Shown here one piece after another: positions 57,457 through 64,000 of a stretch of 64,000 nucleotides of DNA (position 1 is its first letter; each line of letters opens with the position of its first letter). A model generated the notes under the pieces. It had not been told where the DNA came from, ran no database searches, and worked only from the letters and a program-made list of their open reading frames with translations. Where the stretch lies: the NCBI RefSeq assembly GCF_004769555.1, contig NZ_RQFY01000004.1, positions 1,116,001 through 1,180,000 on the forward strand, read 5' to 3'. This DNA comes from Leptospira koniambonensis. GTDB lineage: Bacteria > Spirochaetota > Leptospiria > Leptospirales > Leptospiraceae. The translations under genes and the position numbers were made by a program.

Positions 57457-58500
57457 TTAGATGAGACTACGGAGGGATCTTAAAAGCTCAGATTCATTTT
57501 CCAGAACAGTTTCTAATCTAAGATAGAACCATTTAGAAAAACTCATGTCATTTTTAATAAGCGAAGTGATCTTTACTCCGTCTTTTTCTGTACAGATAAT
57601 ATAATCTTGGCCGGAAGATTTTTCTGAGATTTGGGTTAGATCTTCTTTTGTATAGGAATAATGATCTGGATAGGATTTAGTTTTTAGCTCGAATGGATTT
57701 TGATCTTTTAAGGAAGAATAAAACGAGCTTGGATTTCCTAACCCTGCAAAGGCAAATATAGATTTTCCTGTTAGTTCTTTTACAGAAACTTCTGAAGCTG
57801 GCGAAGAAAGTGGAACTAAGCGTTGAGGAGAAAATTTAAATCTTAAAATTTGAGAAGGTCTGTATTTTTTGATCCACTTTGAAAGTGATCCTTCGTATTC
57901 TTCTGAAAACTTAGAAGCGATCAAAAAATTTGCTCTGGATGCTGAGCTGTAAGATTCTCTTAGTAAACCTAAAGGAAGTACAAATTCCATTTTAGAAAGT
58001 TTGGTACAATCTAATAAAACTAAATCCAAATCTCTGTTTAAAGCGTGGTGTTGGAATCCATCATCTAGTAATACAAATACCTTTTGATCATTTGGTATTT
58101 TGTTTTCTGATCTGAATTGAAGATAAGAATCGTAACGATTACTTCCTACATAGACTTCCGCAAATGGAAGATTCTTTTTTAAAAGAAGAGGTTCATCTCC
58201 AATTTCAGTGGCAGAAGAATTTTCAGTGACTCTTCTGGTTCCTTTTCCAGAAGAACCATATCCTCTACTTAAAATTACGATCGGGGTATTCGGAAAATTA
58301 GAATGAATTAATTTTGCTAGATGTAAAGTGAAAGGAGTTTTTCCTGTTCCGCCTACGCTAAAATTTCCTACGCTGATCGTTACGGCGGAAGGTAGATTTC
58401 TTTTTTTCTTAAGGCTTCTATCTAAAAAGAATAAGATCTTATAGATTAAGCTGAGCAAAAATAGGATCGGAAAAAATAGGATCTTTCCAAAAGAAATCAT
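57457..58500 (-). CDS. lpxK: Tetraacyldisaccharide 4'-kinase
   Basis: This 347-aa inner-membrane enzyme phosphorylates the lipid A precursor at the 4' position. The P-loop VGNFSVGGTGKTPFTLHLA is LpxK-typical, with an N-terminal helix as membrane anchor. SRGYGSSGKG and VLLDDGFQHHALNRDLDLVLLD are family landmarks. It lies 9 bp downstream of msbA, a classic lipid A/LPS pairing. Finding it confirms a lipid-A-making organism. Confidence 0.95.
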   Translation of the reverse strand: MISFGKILFFPILFLLSLIYKILFFLDRSLKKKRNLPSAVTISVGNFSVGGTGKTPFTLHLAKLIHSNFPNTPIVILSRGYGSSGKGTRRVTENSSATEIGDEPLLLKKNLPFAEVYVGSNRYDSYLQFRSENKIPNDQKVFVLLDDGFQHHALNRDLDLVLLDCTKLSKMEFVLPLGLLRESYSSASRANFLIASKFSEEYEGSLSKWIKKYRPSQILRFKFSPQRLVPLSSPASEVSVKELTGKSIFAFAGLGNPSSFYSSLKDQNPFELKTKSYPDHYSYTKEDLTQISEKSSGQDYIICTEKDGVKITSLIKNDMSFSKWFYLRLETVLENESELLRSLRSLI

Positions 58501-58509
58501 ATTCTTTTC

Positions 58510-60393
58510 TTAAACCGGAGATTCTGCGAATTGCATCTCATATAATTTCTTATACTTTCCATCTAAGCGGATTAGCTCTGAGTGAGATCCTGATTCTACT
58601 ACCTTTCCACCTTCCATTGTGAAAATAGTGTCCGCGATCTGAACTGTGGAAAGTCTATGAGCGATGATGATAACAGTTCTATTTTTGTATAAAGACTCGA
58701 GCGCTTGTTGTACTACTCTTTCTGATTCTGTATCCAATGCAGAAGTAGCCTCGTCCAAGATGAGAATTTCAGGATTATTCAATAATGCTCTTGCGATGGA
58801 GATCCTTTGTCTTTGGCCTCCGGATAACATCACTCCTCTTTCTCCCACCACTGTATCGAAACCATCTTCGAAAGATAAGATGAAGTCTGTTGCGAATGCG
58901 AGTTCTGAAACTTCTCTCATTCTTTCTTCTGTAACATTTTCTGTTCCGTAACAAATATTCTCTCGGATGCTTCCGTTGAATAAGAATACTTGCTGGTTCA
59001 CGATAGAGATTTTTTTGCGCAAAGAAGCCAGATCTAAATTCCTAAGATCAGTTCCATCCCAAGTAATAGAGCCTTGAGTTGGATCGATTAGTCTTGGCAC
59101 TAGATCCACCAATGTGGATTTTCCTGCGCCGGAAGAACCGACTAATGCAACAGTAGATCCTTTTTGAATAGAAAGATTTAAATCTGATAATGCGGAACTT
59201 TTTGCTCCTGGGTATGAATATCCTACTGAATCGAATTTTAATTCTTTAGAAAGTCTTTTAGGATAGATAGGGTTCGGAGGATTTTTAACATCCGTTTCAC
59301 TATCCAACATTTCAAAAACTCTGGTTCCTGCTGCCACTGCACTTTGGATGGAGTTGGATAACATTCCCATTTGTTTGAATGGTCTGGTTAAAAACACCAA
59401 AGTTAAGAAGAAGATCATAAAATGACCTAAGGTTAATTTTTGTAGTTCGATCAAATACGCGCCGAAGGCCAAAAATATTACTGCGACTATAGAGCTAGAA
59501 AGTTCCACCAAAGAAGGGCCTATCTGATGATAGAAATGTCCTTTAAATGTTTTGTCTGAAAGATCATTATTGATCTCCCAAAATCTTCCCGCTTCTGTTT
59601 TTTCCATGGAGAATGCACGAATGACCCTGATACCTGAGATCACTTCCTGCAAATGTCCGTTTAATGCAGACAATCTTTCTTGTTGGTTGCGAGTCGCTTT
59701 TCTGATCCTATCAGCAAAAGAAGTTACTGGACCCATGATCAAAGGGACTACAACTAAAACAGCTATGAACATTTCCCAACTTAAGATAAGAAGAATTAGC
59801 AAATGTGTGATGATATAGAAAAAATCTACGATTGCATCTTTCAGATCCGAGCTGATCAGCTTTGCCAAAACTTCTACATCGTTTACGATACGACTCATAA
59901 AGATCCCGGTCTTCTCTTGAACGAAATGATTGAGTGGAAGTTCTTGAGCCTTAGAATAAAGTTCTAATCGTAAATCTCGGACAGCTAGATAACCACCCGA
60001 GTTGATACAGTACACAGCACCCGTTAAAAACAAAAGTTTTGCTAGATAGATCGGAAATATGAATAAACAAAAAATGAGAACGAGTTGGTCTTTAGGAAGA
60101 GTGGTTAAATAAAAGTTGGTCTTGATCTTTATATCAGCGACTAGGGCTTCTATCTTTTGGATTGCCTCTAATTCTTTTCCTTCTTCCCTATCTTTTAATG
60201 CGATACTTTCTTTTTTGGTGAGTGAAATTTGAAAATCTGCTTTTCCACCTTTTCCGATCGCGTTGAAAATTGGAATAACGCTAGTAAGAGAGGCTCCATT
60301 GAGTATGGATACAAAAAAGGATAGTACGACCCCGGTGATTAATCTGTATTTATACTTGAAGGAATACCCCAAGAGGCGTCTATAGACGTTCAT
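58510..60393 (-). CDS. msbA: MsbA-type lipid A flippase (ABC exporter)
   Basis: This 627-aa half-transporter has six helices and a C-terminal ATPase: Walker A GSSGAGKSTLVDLV, Q-loop IVNQQVFLFNG, signature LSGGQRQRISIARALL, Walker B ILILDEATSALD. Between helix 1 and 2 lies an insert of ~65 residues (IGKGGKADFQISL to KTNFYLTTLP), larger than in E. coli MsbA. It flips core-lipid A across the inner membrane. Its partner lpxK follows. The start is only 9 bp from the divergent solute-binding gene. Confidence 0.9.
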   Translation of the reverse strand: MNVYRRLLGYSFKYKYRLITGVVLSFFVSILNGASLTSVIPIFNAIGKGGKADFQISLTKKESIALKDREEGKELEAIQKIEALVADIKIKTNFYLTTLPKDQLVLIFCLFIFPIYLAKLLFLTGAVYCINSGGYLAVRDLRLELYSKAQELPLNHFVQEKTGIFMSRIVNDVEVLAKLISSDLKDAIVDFFYIITHLLILLILSWEMFIAVLVVVPLIMGPVTSFADRIRKATRNQQERLSALNGHLQEVISGIRVIRAFSMEKTEAGRFWEINNDLSDKTFKGHFYHQIGPSLVELSSSIVAVIFLAFGAYLIELQKLTLGHFMIFFLTLVFLTRPFKQMGMLSNSIQSAVAAGTRVFEMLDSETDVKNPPNPIYPKRLSKELKFDSVGYSYPGAKSSALSDLNLSIQKGSTVALVGSSGAGKSTLVDLVPRLIDPTQGSITWDGTDLRNLDLASLRKKISIVNQQVFLFNGSIRENICYGTENVTEERMREVSELAFATDFILSFEDGFDTVVGERGVMLSGGQRQRISIARALLNNPEILILDEATSALDTESERVVQQALESLYKNRTVIIIAHRLSTVQIADTIFTMEGGKVVESGSHSELIRLDGKYKKLYEMQFAESPV

Positions 60394-60402
60394 AGGTCCG
60401 GA

Positions 60403-61899
60403 ATGTTTTATCCTAGATTTCTAGACTCGGTCACTTCCCGATTTCAGGTCGGACCGAAACCGACTCTTACCTTTTCCCTGGCTTTCCTTCTTTTGTCCCT
60501 TCTTTTTTATGATTGTGGAAAAGCAGAGAGAAGTCCCGAAAAACTGGTATTTTCACTACCTTCTGATCCAATCTCTTTAGATCCGATCCGATCCACTGAC
60601 TTATCTTCCAGAATTGTTCTAAAATATATCTACCCTAGACTTTTTGAAATAAATGGAGAAGGTACAATTCTTCCTTCTTTAGTAAGATCGTACAAGTTGG
60701 CAGAAGGTCCGTCATCCAAGATCAGAAGATTGATCTTGGAACTTCACACTGATCAGAAATCAAATCTAAACGCACAAACAGTCCTAGGATCTTTAGAAAG
60801 ATTAAGAAATACTCCGGGCCCAAGAAGAAGTACATATTCTTTTTTAAAAGGTGGAAAGGTTCTCACTGAATCCAATTTGGAAATTTATTTTGAAGGAGGC
60901 CTCAGAGAAACTTTAGAAAAACTTTCTTTGCCTCAGGCTTGGATCTATTGCGGTCCTCCTGAAACAATCTGCGGAGATTTTAAATTAGCAGAATGGAAGA
61001 GGAATAATCATCTTAGACTAGTTGCAAATCATTCCAATGATTTGGGCTCCGAAATTTTGTTTAGAGTTCTTCCCCAAGCAAGTACAGGATTGTATTTATA
61101 TTTCAAAGACGAATTAGATCTGATGAAATTGCCTGTATTCCTTCTCAAAAACTCGTTAGTAAAAGAAGATCATATTTCTGTTCGAAAAGGAGGAGGAGTT
61201 CAATACATTGCGATCAATGCTAAAGAGCCTTGTTTCGATAAGAACTTTAGAAAAGCATTAAATCACTCAGTAGATAAACGAACAATCATCCAAGTTTTAT
61301 TAGAAGGAAAAGGAGAAGTTTCCGTAGGTCCATTTCCAAAATCCATTTCAGACACCTGGACTTCTTCTGAAGAAATTTATCCTTATGATCTTGCAAAGGC
61401 AAAAGAATTACTTTCTAAGTCTGTTTGTTATCCTAAAATTTTAGAAAGAGAATTGGAATTTAGGATGAGGGGAGACGAGGAGAATCAGGCAAACGGTGCT
61501 GCGATTGTCCAAAACCTAAAAGAGTTGGGATTGAAGATTAGGATTCTCCCAATGGAAAAAGCTGCATTATATAAAGAGAATGGAGAAGGTAAGGGAGATC
61601 TAACATTATTATTTTGGTATGCAGATCTTCCCGGGCCATTTGCATTTTTGGATCCATTATTTGCTGGAGATAGATTTGGGAACGGAGGAAATCGAGCCTT
61701 CTATTCTAACCCGAAGATGGAAAAAATTTTCCAAGAAATAAGATCCACTGACAAGACAAATATAAGTCCTCAGATCAAAGAAGCATTTTCACTTTTATCT
61801 GAAGATGCTCCTTGGATCTTTTTATGGTCCCCGTATGAATTGTATCTTGTAGGGGACCGTTTACCAAAAGATCTTAATCGTCGTTCGGATCTTCCTTAG
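60403..61899 (+). CDS. Solute-binding lipoprotein, oligopeptide/nickel type (SBP_bac_5)
   Basis: This 498-aa exported protein has an N-terminal hydrophobic segment ending LLFYDCGKAE, a loose lipobox. The mature chain has FSLPSDPISLDPIRSTDLSSRIVLKYIYPRLFEI, then SFLKGGKVL, NKLAEWKRNNHL-like and NHSVDKRTIIQVLLEGKG, typical of family 5 solute-binding proteins. No permease or ATPase is adjacent. It probably binds a peptide or similar ligand. It converges on the PBP gene with a 26-bp overlap. Confidence 0.82.
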   Translation: MFYPRFLDSVTSRFQVGPKPTLTFSLAFLLLSLLFYDCGKAERSPEKLVFSLPSDPISLDPIRSTDLSSRIVLKYIYPRLFEINGEGTILPSLVRSYKLAEGPSSKIRRLILELHTDQKSNLNAQTVLGSLERLRNTPGPRRSTYSFLKGGKVLTESNLEIYFEGGLRETLEKLSLPQAWIYCGPPETICGDFKLAEWKRNNHLRLVANHSNDLGSEILFRVLPQASTGLYLYFKDELDLMKLPVFLLKNSLVKEDHISVRKGGGVQYIAINAKEPCFDKNFRKALNHSVDKRTIIQVLLEGKGEVSVGPFPKSISDTWTSSEEIYPYDLAKAKELLSKSVCYPKILERELEFRMRGDEENQANGAAIVQNLKELGLKIRILPMEKAALYKENGEGKGDLTLLFWYADLPGPFAFLDPLFAGDRFGNGGNRAFYSNPKMEKIFQEIRSTDKTNISPQIKEAFSLLSEDAPWIFLWSPYELYLVGDRLPKDLNRRSDLP

Positions 61900-64000
61900 C
61901 TTTAGGAAGTTCTAATTCTACTGCGTCTTCTCCAGAAAGTGCTTCGTCAGAACTATTTGAGCTCGCTCCTTCCGTTTGAGTTACTGTTGGAGTAGCAGCA
62001 CCTCCACCAGGTTGGTCTCCTACATAATAGTACTGTCCATAAAGAGGATGTTTACATTCTGCTTCGTTGGATAATAATCCGCCTGTTTCTGCACAAACAT
62101 CTACTTTTACGTAATCTCCGTTAAATGGAGTAACCAGACTATCACCAAAACCTAATGTTCTGGCTACATAAGAAACATATCTAAACCAAATGGAACCACT
62201 TGTTCCTGAACCGGAACCAGGGAAAGGAGCGCCTAAGTCATTACCTACCCAAACTGCAGTGACTAAATTCGGATTCACACCAGCAAACCAAACGTCCCTT
62301 ACTCCTTTTCTTGCGCCCCAACGTTTCTGCGCTTCTTTAGGAGATTGAACTGTTCCTGTTTTTCCGCCTAGAGGGAATTTTTCTCCTTCTTTTAATGCGA
62401 TCTTAAGTGTACCTTCTTCAGAAACAACTGCTTCTAATAAGTTTAGGGTCATTGCACAGGCGACAGGATCTAAAATTTGTTCTGCCTCTTTAGGATCAGG
62501 AATATTGTTCATATAAAGTTCTGAACCTTCGAAATCAGTGATTCTAAGTATTTCGATAGGTTTTACTTTCTTACCGTTATTCGCGATCGTTGCGTACACG
62601 GTTGCTAATTCTTTGGGAGATAATTCTCCAGAACCAAGAGCGAGTGTAAGATTGTGTTGGAATCTTTTACTCAACTCAGAACTGTCCAAATCTAAAATTT
62701 TTCCGAGAGTGTGGATAAAATCGCTTACACCAATCTCATCCATGAACTTGACTGCGACTGTGTTCACAGATTGAGCAAATGCGGTTCTGACCTGCATTGC
62801 GCCTCTATGACCTTTATACCAGTTTTTAGGAGAATAACCTCTGATCTTGATTGGTTCATCCACAACGATAGAAGTTGGAGTGGCTATTCTTTTTTCGAAT
62901 GCCATCAGATATACGAGACCTTTGATCACTGAACCAGGTTGTCTCACAGCAGAAACTGCACGATTTAGCCTGAATATATTAGAAATTTTGTAACTACCAA
63001 CCATCGCCTCTACGTATCCATTTGTAGGATTAATGGAGATCAAACTCCCATTCATGTTTTCGATGATCTTATTTTGTTTAGAAGCTTCGTCAGTTTTGCC
63101 GGCTTTTAAATATGTGGCCTTATCCTCAGAAAGTTTCTTGCGGACAGCTTCTATTCCTTCTCTAAGAGAACGTTCTGCCGCTTCTTGTTTATCATAATCT
63201 AATGTGGTATAAACATTCATACCGCGGCTTTCTAGATCTATCTCAGAGAAGTTTTCGATTACAAATTGGCGGATCCCAAAATTAAAATCAGAAGCCAGAT
63301 TAATTGTAAAATCCTTATCGAATCCGTACTTTCCTATTTCGGAAGTGATGACTACTTTATCCTCTTCTTCTTTGGTCTCCTCAACCACATAAGCAGATCG
63401 GAACTTACGGATATTGACATCTACCTTCTTCTCAAAATCTTTTTCGATAGATTTAGGATTCGGGTGAAGGTTTTGGTTTTTGCCCATAACGGTCATCACC
63501 ATCTTCTGTCTTTTGAGAGCTATCTTAGGATTTCTAACAGCATTATAGTTAGAAGGAGCCGGAATTGTTCCTACAAGCAGTGCCGCTTCTGCAGGAGTTA
63601 ATTCATATGCAGGTTTATTAAAGTAATAACGAGAGGCTTCTTCTACTCCAGTGTTCCCTTCGCCCAAGAAAATACGATTTAGATACATAGCTAAGATCGT
63701 ATTTTTATCAAACTTAGTCTCTAAGTAGAATGTACAATAAAACTCAGTGAGTTTATTAAATACGCTTCGAGCTCCCAGATCCAAAGTGAGTTTTGCCAAT
63801 TGTTGTGTAAGAGTAGAACCACCTTGCTTTTGGAAAGTGGTAAGGTTAACGATCATCGCTCTAAGTAATGCTGTGAAGTTTACGCCATTATGTTCGTAAA
63901 AGTCTCTATCTTCCGAGCTGAGCAACGCCCATATTATATTTCCATGATTTGCTAAATTATCAGTTCGGATAGGTCTGAATTTTCTGCGTGAAAATTCTCC
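61874..64000 (-). CDS. Class A penicillin-binding protein (PBP1A-like), 5' end beyond window
   Basis: At least 708 residues are visible and the frame is open to the window edge, so the gene is cut by the window, not broken. The N-terminal GT51 glycosyltransferase has LSSEDRDFYEHNGVN (catalytic Glu) and GGSTLTQQLAK. The transpeptidase has SVIK (SxxK), SVN and KTG (GGKTGTVQ). It polymerises and cross-links peptidoglycan from the inner-membrane face outward. The Ser/Glu-rich tail (residues after ~645) is unusual. Codon 63925 (TTG) is only an internal site; IRTDNLANHGNIIWAL lies upstream of it. Confidence 0.93.
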   Translation of the reverse strand, partial: GEFSRRKFRPIRTDNLANHGNIIWALLSSEDRDFYEHNGVNFTALLRAMIVNLTTFQKQGGSTLTQQLAKLTLDLGARSVFNKLTEFYCTFYLETKFDKNTILAMYLNRIFLGEGNTGVEEASRYYFNKPAYELTPAEAALLVGTIPAPSNYNAVRNPKIALKRQKMVMTVMGKNQNLHPNPKSIEKDFEKKVDVNIRKFRSAYVVEETKEEEDKVVITSEIGKYGFDKDFTINLASDFNFGIRQFVIENFSEIDLESRGMNVYTTLDYDKQEAAERSLREGIEAVRKKLSEDKATYLKAGKTDEASKQNKIIENMNGSLISINPTNGYVEAMVGSYKISNIFRLNRAVSAVRQPGSVIKGLVYLMAFEKRIATPTSIVVDEPIKIRGYSPKNWYKGHRGAMQVRTAFAQSVNTVAVKFMDEIGVSDFIHTLGKILDLDSSELSKRFQHNLTLALGSGELSPKELATVYATIANNGKKVKPIEILRITDFEGSELYMNNIPDPKEAEQILDPVACAMTLNLLEAVVSEEGTLKIALKEGEKFPLGGKTGTVQSPKEAQKRWGARKGVRDVWFAGVNPNLVTAVWVGNDLGAPFPGSGSGTSGSIWFRYVSYVARTLGFGDSLVTPFNGDYVKVDVCAETGGLLSNEAECKHPLYGQYYYVGDQPGGGAATPTVTQTEGASSNSSDEALSGEDAVELELPKAKEDPNDD

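Overview
The window looks like a chromosomal segment of a spirochaete, most probably Leptospira (inferred, no database search). Visible support: AT-rich DNA with frequent TTG/GTG starts, a double-membrane gene set (lpxK, msbA, an LptF/LptG-type permease, a LolA-like protein, beta-barrel proteins), loose lipoboxes, and many signal-peptide proteins of unknown function. No tRNA, rRNA, CRISPR array, insertion sequence or prophage was seen. The segment reads as core chromosome rather than an island. The rightmost gene (PBP1A-type) runs off the window.

Layout. 1-9.2 kb: a small TPR-like protein behind a 16-bp inverted repeat, a CNB-TPR-CNB-winged-helix regulator, gmd, a MATE exporter, then an apparent operon of an adenosine-deaminase-like enzyme, a membrane protein and a TrkH/TrkA potassium uptake pair. 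9.3-17.5 kb: lipoprotein, aldo/keto reductase, gamma-glutamyltransferase and a divergent MFS carrier, then a minus-strand group rppH-like / globin / acylphosphatase / beta-propeller protein, and a bacterial SET-domain protein. 17.6-24 kb: a MASE1-PAS hybrid histidine kinase whose N-terminus seems to lie upstream of the first ordinary start codon, an alpha/beta hydrolase, a tyrosine-recombinase-fold protein that has lost nearly all catalytic residues, a STAS protein and a GT-C glycosyltransferase. 24-32 kb: thioesterase, paraoxonase-like lipoprotein, phasin-like protein, class-D/PBP-like protein, SixA-like phosphatase, an ABC-2 exporter, a HATPase-HDOD fusion, and rsgA.

32-43 kb is one long minus-strand run, in transcription order: GT-C membrane protein, small membrane protein, etfB, etfA, LolA-like, a 609-aa unknown, trpS, comEC (no metallo-beta-lactamase domain), ksgA. 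Facing it is an isovaleryl/long-chain-type acyl-CoA dehydrogenase that probably donates electrons to the EtfAB pair; its promoter region carries two copies of ATACTTAAGT. 44-53 kb: an unknown lipoprotein coupled to a CapA-like phosphoesterase, an Old Yellow Enzyme, an SH3b protein, two unknown proteins on either side of a divergent promoter region, an LptG-like permease, a HEAT protein and a ThiF/MoeB-like enzyme.

53-57.3 kb holds the most distinctive feature: three tandem paralogues, each a signal peptide, a ~45-residue Sm/SH3-like module, a linker and a predicted outer-membrane beta-barrel. In one the linker has expanded into about ten copies of an 8-residue Lys/Glu repeat encoded by 24-bp DNA repeats. 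They lie downstream of msbA-lpxK. The window ends with a solute-binding lipoprotein and a class A PBP.

My best candidate for an undescribed system is the three-gene Sm-module/beta-barrel family. Next come the HATPase-HDOD fusion, the dead recombinase-fold protein and the dyads in intergenic regions.
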